The translations under genes and the position numbers were made by a program. DNA of 33,261 nucleotides from Candidatus Poribacteria bacterium (GTDB lineage: Bacteria > Poribacteria > WGA-4E > WGA-3G), in NCBI GenBank assembly GCA_028820635.1, contig JAPPIG010000075.1, positions 1 to 33,261 of the forward strand, in the 5' to 3' direction. Positions 16,356-28,319 of this stretch are shown one piece after another (position 1 is the first letter of the stretch; each line of letters opens with the position of its first letter). The notes beneath the pieces were generated by a model. The model saw only the letters and a program-made list of their open reading frames with translations. It was not told where the DNA came from and made no database searches.

Positions 16356-17123
16356 CTAATCGAATTTGAATACTCCACCTGTGCCTTTGAGGACAATGTC
16401 TGGTTTCAGCAAAACCTTATCTTGAGGTTCTTTCTTGAGGCCACTTGGATAAAGCATATACGAAATACGGCGTGGTAGATGTATGCCTAAATCCGCGAGC
16501 ATATCCACATCCTCTTTGAAAATAACGTTGTTGCTCATCTGGGTTTGATAGGCAAACCAGTACTTGAGATAAGATTGAATCTTATTATTATAGAGTACAT
16601 TGCCCGTTGCTACATCAACCACCTTGACCCGTGTTTTGACACTTGCTGTCTGTCGGGTCGTAATAAAGGTAGATGTCCCCGAAATCCCTGACTGTCTACC
16701 CTGCCGCATGAGGTGCTCATTGCTATCCTTTCGAGCCAATCTTGGATTATTTACCATTCCCGTGATGATGATGTCGGCATTTAGAGCTTGCCCGACTTTA
16801 GCTGCCAAAGCAGGATCCGCGTAAACATCATTTAGTGTTAATCCGAGTTTAGCGACTTCATCAACTACCGGTTGGACTTTATCCGACTCGTCAAATACCC
16901 ATTCACTGTCTTTCAGAGTAAGTTTTAAACGATTTCCCAAATTGATGCTAATTCGTTTACCAAGTTTCTGTGCCTCTTCCTCTTCAGCGATAAAAGGCGT
17001 GATGGCAATTTTCTTTGCTTCACCAAAAGATGGCGGGGTGTCAATATTAATCTCACCGTCTCCAATACACCCAGAGATTGAAATGAGGAGAAAAGGTATG
17101 AGTAGAAAACTAAAAAAACGCAT
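16356..17123 (-). CDS. Lipoprotein with CsgG/LpoB-like domain
   Basis: A 255-residue protein with a lipoprotein signal peptide: hydrophobic residues 3-16 then the lipobox ISGC with C19 as the lipidated residue. The mature domain starts KKIAITPFIAEEEEAQKLGK and contains ALNADIIITGMV, VKTRVKVVDVATGNVLY and a long loop. This is the pattern of the anticodon-binding-like fold shared by CsgG, LpoB and TolB N-terminal domains. Such proteins act at the outer membrane in secretion or as activators of cell-wall synthases; which applies here is not clear. It is a single gene with its own terminator. The following gap, 17124-17427, shows no gene or repeat that I recognise. Confidence 0.7.
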   Translation of the reverse strand: MRFFSFLLIPFLLISISGCIGDGEINIDTPPSFGEAKKIAITPFIAEEEEAQKLGKRISINLGNRLKLTLKDSEWVFDESDKVQPVVDEVAKLGLTLNDVYADPALAAKVGQALNADIIITGMVNNPRLARKDSNEHLMRQGRQSGISGTSTFITTRQTASVKTRVKVVDVATGNVLYNNKIQSYLKYWFAYQTQMSNNVIFKEDVDMLADLGIHLPRRISYMLYPSGLKKEPQDKVLLKPDIVLKGTGGVFKFD

Positions 17124-17427
17124 AATAGAGTTATGCCTCCTTGATTTAACTTTTGTCCTTTGTCATAGGGCGTCTGTGCGCGTGCTGCGTCCTTAGACAG
17201 AATTAACGCCAAATGCGCGTAGCAACATACCAAACAAGGAAATGCTCGTGTGGTATTCTGCATGATTTGGCGGAGGGCAAACCCCCTATGTTTGCCAACA
17301 AATCGTTGAGTTCAGCGCACAACCCACCTATAGTCAAAAGTTTATCAAAATTGCCGAAAAAAGTCAAGATACAATTTATTTTTTATTAAATCTTTTCATC
17401 TTAATGGCGTTCTAAAAGAGATGTTAT

Positions 17428-17500
17428 AGTGAAAAGTCCCTGTGTAGCATCTTATTTTTAACAACGACACAGAGACTTTCTTGGTTAAGCACTTTTCACT
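17428..17500 (-). terminator. Nested hairpin/terminator after the BNR gene
   Basis: The left arm AGTGAAAAGTCCCTGTGT (17428-17445) can pair with either of two right partners: ACACAGAGACTTTC (17467-17480, one mismatch plus a terminal wobble) or ACTTTTCACT (17491-17500, perfect to its outer 10 bases). Read from the minus strand it begins 1 bp after the BNR stop, and the stem ends in CTTTTC. It is a plausible terminator with alternative foldings. Confidence 0.55.
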
Positions 17501-17501
17501 G

Positions 17502-18482
17502 TTAGGCAACCGCCAAGGCGCGCACCTCACCAAATTCATGTGCCAACTTCGCCCATGAACCGCCATTGTCCTCACTCAAGAAGAGTTGCCCACTCACACT
17601 ACAGGCTATCAACAATCCGTCAACACTCGGATTATAACCAAAACACCAAATAGTGCTATTCGAAGTCATCCCAATATCAGAGCGATCCCAACGAATTGCA
17701 TCCGCATCTTGTGCTGCATCAGTATCGCGCATATAAAAGATACCGCCTTGGTCGCCAGGAGGCCCGTTACCAGCACCAATAAAAACCTTAGCGTTTTCAC
17801 CGTTCAAATAGAACGCTGCGCGGCAGTAGGGCCACGGAAAATGATCACGAACTTTTAATGGTGTCCAATTATGCATATCTGTGGTGACACAAACATCGTT
17901 ATTTGTGGCAGCAACAAGGGCTTTTTGCTCACCTGGAACCACTGTCAACCCGTGGATATCCAAGCTGCTCAAACCTTCACTTCGTTCATCCCAAGTTTTT
18001 CCACCGTCGGTGCTCAAACGCATACCGTCAATTTCAATTCCCGCATAGACAGTTTCATGGTCTTCTGGATCAATAATGATAGTTGTTACGCGCGGAATAA
18101 TAGGAATACCTTCACATTCTTGTGCGAGTTCGGCGTCAAGTTGCGTCCATGTCTCACCGCCGTCTGTTGTTTTGAAAAACGCAGATGGACAAGTTCCCGC
18201 ATAAAGTGTATCTGGAGCAGTCGGATGAATGGCAAGCGACCAAACTTCTCGATTGTCCATTTCACTTGGCATGTGTTTCCACGTATCGCTCCCATCTATG
18301 CTTTTGACAATACCTTTTTCAGTGCCAGCATAAAGTATATTTGAATCCGTTGGATTCACAACGATTGCGCGGATATCTGCTTCTGGAAAAATACCGTTGC
18401 TGACACGATGCCAAGTTTTACCCACATCGGTGCTTCGCCAAATGCTTTGTCCAATTGTTCCTGCATAAAGTGTGTTTGACAT
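17502..18482 (-). CDS. BNR/Asp-box beta-propeller protein
   Basis: A 326-residue protein built of repeated beta-propeller blades. The LYAGT-type strand is followed by an Asp-box, for example SIWRSTDVGKTWHRV, IVKSIDGSDTWKHM, FFKTTDGGETWTQL, RLSTDGGKTWDER and LFLSEDNGGSWAKL. Such repeats occur in sialidases, Vps10/sortilin-like and photosystem-assembly propellers. There is no visible sialidase catalytic set (no FRIP-type arginine motif), so it is probably a binding propeller and not an enzyme. No signal peptide is seen. A GAGGAG site lies just upstream of the ATG. It follows the metallopeptidase gene by 34 bp and is likely in its operon. Confidence 0.82.
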   Translation of the reverse strand: MSNTLYAGTIGQSIWRSTDVGKTWHRVSNGIFPEADIRAIVVNPTDSNILYAGTEKGIVKSIDGSDTWKHMPSEMDNREVWSLAIHPTAPDTLYAGTCPSAFFKTTDGGETWTQLDAELAQECEGIPIIPRVTTIIIDPEDHETVYAGIEIDGMRLSTDGGKTWDERSEGLSSLDIHGLTVVPGEQKALVAATNNDVCVTTDMHNWTPLKVRDHFPWPYCRAAFYLNGENAKVFIGAGNGPPGDQGGIFYMRDTDAAQDADAIRWDRSDIGMTSNSTIWCFGYNPSVDGLLIACSVSGQLFLSEDNGGSWAKLAHEFGEVRALAVA

Positions 18483-18516
18483 ATATATCTCCTCTTAATA
18501 ACTTATCGGTTATCAG

Positions 18517-20226
18517 TTATTGGTCATTCAGAATCCCTTCGTCAATAATAGTGTCCCCTCGCATGATGCTCCATTCAACCGCTTCTGTCTCAATTTCAGG
18601 TTTGAGATGGAACGCATGTCTATAAAGTGAATTATCTTCATTTTTAACATATACCATCGGTTTTGCATCAAGAAGTTTCCTATTTTGGTACGTCAGCGTT
18701 AATGTAAGTGAATGTACGCCCTTCGCCTCACTTGGCACAGCAATAACTTCCCAATAATTCGGATGAATTGGATTAGGAAGGATGTGTGTGGTATAGGTAC
18801 CGAGACTTCCTTCATACGCATTATAGTCGTAAGTTATAGATTGCTGAGAAAAACTTTGATTTGCAACTTGTAGGCTTGGAATAAACATCACACGTTGGAT
18901 GTCATTCCCAAAATTAGGAAGATCTAATGCAGCAGTTCCATCGGCAGTTTTAAAGGGCAAAGATTCTACCCGAATCTCTCCTGTATCGTTTAGATATGCG
19001 ACCTTGATGTCCACGTTTGTGTTCCGTTGTGCAGAAAAACTGAGGTTTAGACCTGCCTGATCCGCTGTTGTCACTTTACATTCAATAGCATGTGCAGCAA
19101 AATTGGCAAGTTTTTTATTTTTCCCAAGAGCCGGGTAGGTGTCATGGGTAAATAGCGGTTGAATCGTTGGAACTAACGTGTGGTACCGAAAAGGTCTTTC
19201 AACAGTTCCGAGGACCCTCCACGTAGTGAGGTAATTTGTAACTTTCCAGTCTGCAAATATGTCTGAGAATGTGCGAGACATCCCGCGTGCCTGCAGTGTG
19301 CGTGTAATCCCTAAAAAGCCATCTAAAGGATTTTTTACAAGCGCCGCAATGGTTTCTATACCACCATAATGATCATGGAGGTATAACATAAAAAGAAAAG
19401 AAGCACCGTAGTGTGCAAGTAGGTTCGTCTGGCTCATCTGAGACCAATCGGTCAGTGAAATGTTTGGTGTCTTCTGAAAAGCATTAAGATGTTGGTAAAG
19501 GTTATAACCACATCGAAAAGCTGCGTAATCAGCGCACCCTTCATCTATCCACGTTTCTTCCTTCGGAGAATGCTTCCAGTGGATAAGGTGTTGGAGTTCA
19601 TGAGCTATAACAGAATATATCACATCAGAATTCGTTGGCTGCTTTTCGGAATTAATATAGAGGATATCGGCTTCGTTGCTATGCAGTGGTCCGAGGGTCG
19701 GATGGTGTAGCATCCCTCTTTGCTGATCAATCGGCAAAAAGTACCCAGCTGTTGCATGGTGGATGTCAATATCGCGGATATTGAGAAGAAGTAAAATTAC
19801 CTTCTGATTTCTATCAATATCTGGTGGTGCGCCAAAGTCTTCCGTTAAGATGTCATATATCCCGCGCTGTGGGTCTGCTGGGGTTGCCGTCTCAAACGCT
19901 CTTTGGATAGTTTGAACTGTGAGTGCTGTGACGTTCTCTTGCCACTCAGAATCTTCAACAAAGATGTAACAGTGGGCACCACTCGCCCGCAGCGTTGCAT
20001 TGACTGTATACTGCTGTTTTCTTTCAAAATCGATAGCAAAAAAAGTTCGTTGGAATCCGATGGCAAGTGCTGGTGCTGCGGGATGTCCTGGTGCGGTTGG
20101 CACAGGCGTTAAAAGTTCGGGTGCCATATCCATTTTTAGATGTGGTGTCCCGCAGCGGAATGCCTCACTATACTGGGTAGAAAGGATTAGCGTTAGTAAG
20201 AGAACTGTGATGATGGTATATCGCAT
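18517..20226 (-). CDS. Secreted zinc metallopeptidase (HExxH, M30/M6-like)
   Basis: A 569-residue exported protein with a signal peptide (residues about 1-22). The catalytic zinc site is HELQH (209-213) in VIAHELQHLIHWKH, followed by WIDEGCADYAAF, whose E229 is the expected third ligand of a gluzincin. The spacing and the preceding DADILY-like segment resemble hyicolysin-type (M30) and immune-inhibitor-A-like (M6) peptidases. Residues about 380-569 are beta-rich, with no recognised sorting signal. It lies between a TPR gene and the BNR-propeller gene on the same strand. The substrate is unknown; extracellular or periplasmic protein turnover is likely. Confidence 0.82.
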   Translation of the reverse strand: MRYTIITVLLLTLILSTQYSEAFRCGTPHLKMDMAPELLTPVPTAPGHPAAPALAIGFQRTFFAIDFERKQQYTVNATLRASGAHCYIFVEDSEWQENVTALTVQTIQRAFETATPADPQRGIYDILTEDFGAPPDIDRNQKVILLLLNIRDIDIHHATAGYFLPIDQQRGMLHHPTLGPLHSNEADILYINSEKQPTNSDVIYSVIAHELQHLIHWKHSPKEETWIDEGCADYAAFRCGYNLYQHLNAFQKTPNISLTDWSQMSQTNLLAHYGASFLFMLYLHDHYGGIETIAALVKNPLDGFLGITRTLQARGMSRTFSDIFADWKVTNYLTTWRVLGTVERPFRYHTLVPTIQPLFTHDTYPALGKNKKLANFAAHAIECKVTTADQAGLNLSFSAQRNTNVDIKVAYLNDTGEIRVESLPFKTADGTAALDLPNFGNDIQRVMFIPSLQVANQSFSQQSITYDYNAYEGSLGTYTTHILPNPIHPNYWEVIAVPSEAKGVHSLTLTLTYQNRKLLDAKPMVYVKNEDNSLYRHAFHLKPEIETEAVEWSIMRGDTIIDEGILNDQ

Positions 20227-20234
20227 TTTTTAGT

Positions 20235-20310
20235 AGTCTTCAGCGAGATAGCCATCAGCAATCAGCCGTCGGCTATCAGCAAAGAAGTTTCTTAACTGAA
20301 CGCTGATAAC
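20235..20310. repeat. ATCAGC-rich repeat tract
   Basis: The gap between the TPR and peptidase genes is made of reiterated ATCAGC/TATCAGC units and an imperfect palindrome (GATAGCC at 20247-20253 against GGCTATC at 20271-20277). Similar TTATCAGTTATTGG or TATCAGTCATCAGC stretches occur at 18498-18515 and 9280-9303, always just outside genes. Confidence 0.55.
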
Positions 20311-20329
20311 TAAAAGCCGAAAACTAAAA

Positions 20330-21871
20330 CTACTGCTTGAGTCGTTCCTGTATGTCATCATTATCAGGTTCAATTGTTTGCGCTTGCTGCCAGACACCAC
20401 GTGCTTTATCAGGTTCACCGTTTTCAAGATAAGCATCACCGAGGTGCATCAGAATCTCAGCATTGTCAGGCAGCTGTTGGTTTGCCTCTTCCAGCATTGT
20501 GACAGCTTCCGCTATACGCCCCTGTTTAAAGTAGACCCATCCAAGGCTATCAAGATATGCACCGTTTTTTGGGGACTTTTGGAGTGCCTGCTTTACCAAA
20601 ACCTCTGCTTCCTCCAGATTTGTTCCTTGCACCGCAAAGAGATAACCGAGTGCGTTGAGCGCATATTCATGCCCCGGTTCAATTTTAAGTGTTTTACGCA
20701 AATACGTTTCCGCTTTTTCGAATGCCCCTATCGTTTGATAGACAGCAGCAATCCCATAAGTAGCACCGGTGTGCTCCGGATTGTCAGCAAGAAGTTGCTC
20801 GAACGTCTCTTCAGCTTTCTCATATTTTTTATATAGAAAATAAACGTTTGCCAACGCAAACTGAGCATCTATCGCCAGCCGTTCAAAATAGGCACGTTGG
20901 ACATCGTTCCGAGGGTTATTGATAAAATCCTTAGAAAAGAAAATCGCTCGTCCAAGATATGTTTCTGCATCTCGAATGAGTGTCTGCAAATCCGTCTTCT
21001 CACTTTTCGGGTCTTTATTGCTCGACGCAAGTGCCTGTTCAGCAAGTCTCTGAAGAACCAAGCCAAGCCCTAAGTTTCCACTAACGTCTTGCGGGACTAA
21101 TGTAAGGATATGCTTAAAGGTTTGTTCTGCTTCCACCAATTTACCGGTATCAAGATACAGGCGTCCAACAATTCTAAGTGTCATCAGGTCGTTTGGCGTA
21201 ATTTTTATGACGCGTTGGTAAGCATCAATAGCTTCCAGCGGCTTATTTGTTATTAAATAGAGTCTACCAAGTCGCCTATGAAATTCAGGTTCAAAAGGAA
21301 GAATACGTGTGAGTGCTTTCAAAGATGTCTCCACAGCAGCATATTCTTGGAGTTCAGACGCTAAATTAGCAACCCTTTGATGTGCCCCTAAATGGTCCGA
21401 GTCAAGTTCAGTCACTTTTTTAGCAGCTTTCAACGCTTCTACCATATAGTTCCGTTCTGAATGATGAGACGCGTGGAGCATTAAGATCTCCGCGAGTAAC
21501 CAGTTTGCAGGAACGTGGGACGGGTTAAGCTTGAGCGCTTCAAGCGTATCATTTTCAGCACCTTTAACATCCTGCAACCGATGAAACCGAAGCTGTCCGC
21601 GTTTGTACCAGACATAAGCAGACTCAGGTGCCTGTTCCACTAAAGCATCATATAAACGTTTTACAGCATCTAAGTCTCTATCAAAACTTTGTAGATAGAT
21701 TGCGTACATCAGTTGTGTGTAAATCTTTTTTCCGCTTTCAGATGCCTCTGTCAACGGCACTTGTTCTACTGTCGTGGATGAGATTAACTCTTGTGCGTCT
21801 GTTTCCCCTCCTGCTGAGAAAAAACATACTATGCTCAGCAGGATAAAAATTTTCCATAAGTTGCTTTTCAT
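20330..21871 (-). CDS. Exported TPR-repeat protein
   Basis: A 513-residue protein with an N-terminal signal or anchor sequence (about residues 5-22), then tandem tetratricopeptide repeats through almost the whole length, roughly eight to ten. Clear examples are PESAYVWYKRGQLRFHR, PEFHRRLGRLYLITNKPLEA, PEHTGATYGIAAVYQTIGAF and PDNAEILMHLGDAYLENGEP. TPR proteins scaffold protein complexes; in this compartment they often serve envelope assembly or secretion. The partner is not evident. It may be cotranscribed with the peptidase and propeller genes downstream. Confidence 0.9.
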   Translation of the reverse strand: MKSNLWKIFILLSIVCFFSAGGETDAQELISSTTVEQVPLTEASESGKKIYTQLMYAIYLQSFDRDLDAVKRLYDALVEQAPESAYVWYKRGQLRFHRLQDVKGAENDTLEALKLNPSHVPANWLLAEILMLHASHHSERNYMVEALKAAKKVTELDSDHLGAHQRVANLASELQEYAAVETSLKALTRILPFEPEFHRRLGRLYLITNKPLEAIDAYQRVIKITPNDLMTLRIVGRLYLDTGKLVEAEQTFKHILTLVPQDVSGNLGLGLVLQRLAEQALASSNKDPKSEKTDLQTLIRDAETYLGRAIFFSKDFINNPRNDVQRAYFERLAIDAQFALANVYFLYKKYEKAEETFEQLLADNPEHTGATYGIAAVYQTIGAFEKAETYLRKTLKIEPGHEYALNALGYLFAVQGTNLEEAEVLVKQALQKSPKNGAYLDSLGWVYFKQGRIAEAVTMLEEANQQLPDNAEILMHLGDAYLENGEPDKARGVWQQAQTIEPDNDDIQERLKQ

Positions 21872-21982
21872 AATCGTCTCCTTGTCTGCTTTAATAGTGA
21901 ATTAGAAAATAATACCAATTCTAATAAATACTCTGTCATTAAGAGATCCGACTGTTATTGTGTTCTGAAGATACCTTTCTTC

Positions 21983-22012
21983 TGTAGGAGCGACCTCCAG
22001 GTCGCTCCTACA
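21983..22012. repeat. Family-B perfect palindrome
   Basis: TGTAGGAGCGACCT and AGGTCGCTCCTACA are perfect 14-bp arms with a 2-base centre. It lies in the 361-bp gap between gyrA and the TPR gene. A related half unit follows at about 22112-22134 (GGGAATCGGAGTTCCCTCC then TACA). Nothing else is recognised in the gap. Confidence 0.9.
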
Positions 22013-22232
22013 AGATATTTCCGCAAATGGAACATTATATATTAGAAATGGTATAAGTTTACACTTCTTCTGTGAATCAACGCTGAATCACGACTCAACC
22101 TATTAGCCGTCGGGAATCGGAGTTCCCTCCTACAACTCAATAATGTAAAGTTAATTGTAAAATACACTATAATAGTGATAAACTCGCTCTGTAGTATTGT
22201 AACTACACTTGACGAAGATTTGTTACTGACCA

Positions 22233-24692
22233 CTATCCTTCTACACCGCTATCAGAATCGGCTTCCGAGATTTTTCCGACGTCCACGAGTGTCTCGTCTT
22301 CTTGTAAAGTCATGAGCCGGACACCTTGCGTTGTACGACCAATTGAACGAATATCGCTGACTGCCATACGCGTAATATACCCTGTAGAACTAATAAGAAC
22401 AAGTTCATCTGATCTCGTAACGAGTTTAGCAGAAACGACCGCACCATTACGCGTTGAACGCTTAATGGCAGTTAGTCCGACGCCGCCGCGCTTCTGTGAA
22501 CGATACGCGGATAGTCCTGTTCGTTTGCCATAACCGTTTTCTGTCACAATGAGCAGTGAGTCGTTTTCATCTGCGGAACATACCATGTCTACAACAAAGT
22601 CTTCTTCAGCGAGGCGGATGCCACGGACACCGCGCGTGCGGCGTCCCATGCTGCGAACATCTGACTCGTTAAATCGTATGGCATTCCCGTTATGGCTAAC
22701 CAAAATGACATCGTAATTTCCATCGGTAAGATGAGCCTCGATTAGTTGGTCGTCTGGATCTAAATTAACTGCTATAATTCCACTGGAGATGGGATTTCTA
22801 AAATCACCTAATGGAGATTTCTTTACAATACCGCTTTTTGTTGCCATAAGGATATAGAGATCTTCATTAAACTCGCGAATAGGTAAAAATGCTGTAATGG
22901 TCTCTGAGTCACTTAGTTTTAGCATATTTACCGCTGCTCGTCCTGCTGCTTGGCGTGAGCCTTCTGGTATCTCAAAAACTTTCAGAACATAGCACTTACC
23001 GAGGCTTGTAAAAAAGAGAAGCGATTGGTGTGCCGTTGCGATAAGCAGTTGTTCCAAGAAATCTCCATCTTTTGGGTTTCCGCCTTTAATACCAACCCCG
23101 CCACGATTTTGCGTTCGATATGTATCCATCGGAATCCGTTTGAGATATCCGGAATGTGTCAGTGTGACAACCATCTCCTCATCTGCAATGAGGTCTTCCA
23201 TCTCAAAACTTCTGACCTCTGAAACGATTTCAGTGAGGCGATCATCTCCATGATCCTCCTTCAATCCTTCCAATTCTTCCCTGATGATGTTGGTGACAAG
23301 GTCTTCACTCTCAAGAATTGCTTTGAGTTCAGCGATACGTTCCAAGAGGTCACTGTATTCATCGTTAATATTCTGACGACCTAATCCTGTTAACTGGCTT
23401 AAGGTTAATCCCAGCACTTCGTTCGCTTGATCTTCAGATAGTTCATACTGTGTTATCAACTGTTCCCTGGCTTCCTGCGGTGTCTCTGCAGTTTGCACAA
23501 GTTCAATTACTTCCTCTAAATGCTCCAGCGCAATACGGTATCCCTCTAAAATATGTGCACGTCTTTCACAGCGTGCCAAATCAAACTGTGTACGCCGACG
23601 TATTACTTCTCGTCGATGTGCCAAGTAGTAGCGTAAAATCTCGGGGAGCGTTAATATTTTGGGGAGCCCTTCAACAAGGCAAAGAAGGTTTGCAGGAAAA
23701 AAATGCTGCATCTTTGTGTGCTTGTAGAGCTGATTTAAGACAACTTGTGGCACTTCCCCACGCTTAAGTTCAATAACGATACGAATTTCCTCATCAGATT
23801 CGTCTCTGATATCCGAAATGCCAGTAATCGTTTTACTGATGTTTACCTGATCAACCATCTGTTGAAGCAGCAGATTTTTCTTAATCTGATAAGGAATTTC
23901 AGTAACTACAATCTGCTCGCGGTCTCCACGAGATTTATCATGCGTTATCGGTTCAATTTCCACTTTCGCCCGCATCGTCATGCTCCCTTTGCCTGTAGAA
24001 TACATATCTTTGATTCCTTTTTTCCCAACGATAATTCCAGCAGTGGGAAAATCTGGACCAGGGAGAAATTCCATCAGTTCCTCAACGGTGGCATCTGGAA
24101 AATCAAGCACGTGCAGGAGAGTATCCACGACCTCGTTGAGGTTATGTGGTGGGATCTTTGTTGAATAGCCTATGCCAATACCGTCAGTACCATTCACAAG
24201 CAGGTTAGGAAGAAGACCGGGCAGCACAGTAGGTTCTTCTAACGATTCTTTATAATTGGGTTGGAAGTCAACAGTATCTTTATCAATATCCAGCAGGAGT
24301 GTTTCAGCAATCTTTGAAAGTCGACACTCTGTGTAACGCATTGCCCCTGCAGGGTCATCATCAATAGACCCGAAGTTGCCTTGCCCATCAATTAAGGGAT
24401 AACGTGTACTGAATTCCTGAGCAAGACCTACGAGCGTGCCGTAAATCGGTCCATCACCGTGTGGATGAAAGTTTTTCATGACCTCTCCAACAACAGCAGC
24501 ACATTTATCGTAGGGGCGACTACTCGTGAGATTAATCTCTCCCATAGCATAGATGATTCGGCGTGCACTCGGTTTCAAGCCATCCCGCACATCAGGGATT
24601 GCTCTATTCGTATTTACACTCATCGCGTACGTGAGGTATGAGGTCTGTAGTTCGGTTTCTATTGATCGACTAATAATATTTTCTTCTTGCAT
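22233..24692 (-). CDS. gyrA: DNA gyrase subunit A
   Basis: An 819-residue type IIA topoisomerase subunit that cuts and rejoins DNA in the GyrA2GyrB2 enzyme to introduce negative supercoils. The winged-helix active site has RPYDKCAAVVGEVMKNFHPHGD and the catalytic tyrosine in AMRYTE (Y120). The C-terminal pinwheel has box-like QNRGGVG and QKRGGVG motifs (canonical QRRGGKG), supporting GyrA over ParC. Residues matching E. coli Ser83 and Asp87 are both glycine (G81, G85 in HPHGDGPIYG), which is unusual and bears on quinolone binding. It follows gyrB by 167 bp on the same strand. Confidence 0.96.
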   Translation of the reverse strand: MQEENIISRSIETELQTSYLTYAMSVNTNRAIPDVRDGLKPSARRIIYAMGEINLTSSRPYDKCAAVVGEVMKNFHPHGDGPIYGTLVGLAQEFSTRYPLIDGQGNFGSIDDDPAGAMRYTECRLSKIAETLLLDIDKDTVDFQPNYKESLEEPTVLPGLLPNLLVNGTDGIGIGYSTKIPPHNLNEVVDTLLHVLDFPDATVEELMEFLPGPDFPTAGIIVGKKGIKDMYSTGKGSMTMRAKVEIEPITHDKSRGDREQIVVTEIPYQIKKNLLLQQMVDQVNISKTITGISDIRDESDEEIRIVIELKRGEVPQVVLNQLYKHTKMQHFFPANLLCLVEGLPKILTLPEILRYYLAHRREVIRRRTQFDLARCERRAHILEGYRIALEHLEEVIELVQTAETPQEAREQLITQYELSEDQANEVLGLTLSQLTGLGRQNINDEYSDLLERIAELKAILESEDLVTNIIREELEGLKEDHGDDRLTEIVSEVRSFEMEDLIADEEMVVTLTHSGYLKRIPMDTYRTQNRGGVGIKGGNPKDGDFLEQLLIATAHQSLLFFTSLGKCYVLKVFEIPEGSRQAAGRAAVNMLKLSDSETITAFLPIREFNEDLYILMATKSGIVKKSPLGDFRNPISSGIIAVNLDPDDQLIEAHLTDGNYDVILVSHNGNAIRFNESDVRSMGRRTRGVRGIRLAEEDFVVDMVCSADENDSLLIVTENGYGKRTGLSAYRSQKRGGVGLTAIKRSTRNGAVVSAKLVTRSDELVLISSTGYITRMAVSDIRSIGRTTQGVRLMTLQEDETLVDVGKISEADSDSGVEG

Positions 24693-24768
24693 CTATCTCT
24701 CTTTATTCGCTGTGAGCAGTCAGCCATTATTTTTTATTTAAAACAATGGTTTCCCACTGTTTTTGTTA

Positions 24769-24797
24769 TAAATCGGGGTTAGAAACCCTCCTACAAG
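24769..24797. repeat. Family-B-like half repeat between gyrB and gyrA
   Basis: TAAATCGGGGTTAGAAACC then CTCCTACAAG in the 167-bp gyrB-gyrA gap matches the stretch at 9393-9420 and the centre of 5382-5490. Confidence 0.65.
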
Positions 24798-24859
24798 ATC
24801 GTTCACAAATAGGTAGCAATTGAGTTACTAACAGTGTTTTTACATTGACACATACTGGG

Positions 24860-27439
<2,580 letters not shown>

Positions 27440-27619
27440 TTAGGTGAACAGCATGGAAAGAACATATTGCTGGATTATCATGAATCCCAACAATTTTTTA
27501 GACATATTTTTTAACTATAAGTTATAATTATTAATTAATTTAATGAAGTTTTTCATATCAATCCACAGTCAGTAATATTCTGTAAAATCTTCAAATTAAA
27601 ATTTGTACCTTCTATATTC

Positions 27620-27649
27620 ATTATACCATAAACTTTTATTTTTTGTCAA
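27620..27649 (-). promoter_or_regulatory. gyrB promoter, consensus sigma70
   Basis: Read on the minus strand: TTGACA (27649-27644), an 18-bp spacer, TATAAT (27625-27620). The predicted start near 27612 gives an AT-rich leader of about 250 nt before gyrB. The rest of this 344-bp gap (27365-27708) has no gene that I can support. Confidence 0.82.
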
Positions 27650-27708
27650 CCTATTTTTTATCTATTTTGTGAATTTTTTGACAATTTTCTTATGTAATAT
27701 ATTTGTTG

Positions 27709-28275
27709 TTATTCTGTGGTCTTAGAATAAGAGCATTGCGTCAAAAAAAGTGTCTTTAAAGAAGCCTGTAATTCAGAATCATTTACAACCGAAACCGCAT
27801 CTTCAATCTGCTCCTTCATCTCAGGTGAGACAGATTTAAGAATCCGATTAGACGTATCTCCATCTGATTCTGCTGTATTTTGAATGGGTTTTTCCTTAGA
27901 AATGTGTGGATTAAAGCGAAATTGGATGTCAATTACCTTACGTTTCTTAGAAGGTCTACGTGTTCCTGCATTCAGGTCTTCAAGTTTTTTTTCAAGTTCT
28001 AAAAGAATTTGAGTTTTCATTGCAGATAACTCAGTAGCATAAAGTGGATGGGCAACTTCAACCTTTAAAACTCCATTTGATAAGGAGACTGGGACACTTT
28101 GTGCGGCAACTGGTGCGCCGACAATAGATCGCCATGCATCAAAAATCTTTATTTCATGGAGTTTATCAGTCCAGCCCTCTCGGCGTAGAAAAGTTTCTAT
28201 AACCCCTTGTACTTTAACTGTTCTACGCCGTATTACCGGACGTCGTTTATTCTTACGAGATTTTTTAAAACGCAT
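27709..28275 (-). CDS. dciA: DciA-like (DUF721) replicative helicase operator
   Basis: A 188-residue protein with a very basic N-terminus (KKSRKNKRRPVIRRR) and a DUF721 domain (about 22-95): LRREGWTDKLHEIKIFDAW, IVGAPVAAQSVPVSLSNGVL and LKVEVAHPLYATELSAMKTQ. DciA is the ancestral loader/operator of the DnaB helicase in bacteria lacking DnaC/DnaI. The gene starts 44 bp after recF and sits in the dnaA-recF-gyrB cluster, as DUF721 genes often do. The C-terminal half is a polar extension without a recognised domain. Symbol assigned by domain and context. Confidence 0.82.
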   Translation of the reverse strand: MRFKKSRKNKRRPVIRRRTVKVQGVIETFLRREGWTDKLHEIKIFDAWRSIVGAPVAAQSVPVSLSNGVLKVEVAHPLYATELSAMKTQILLELEKKLEDLNAGTRRPSKKRKVIDIQFRFNPHISKEKPIQNTAESDGDTSNRILKSVSPEMKEQIEDAVSVVNDSELQASLKTLFLTQCSYSKTTE

Positions 28276-28319
28276 TCTTCTATCCGCCCAAATCCAATAT
28301 TTATATTTAACGTTTAATT

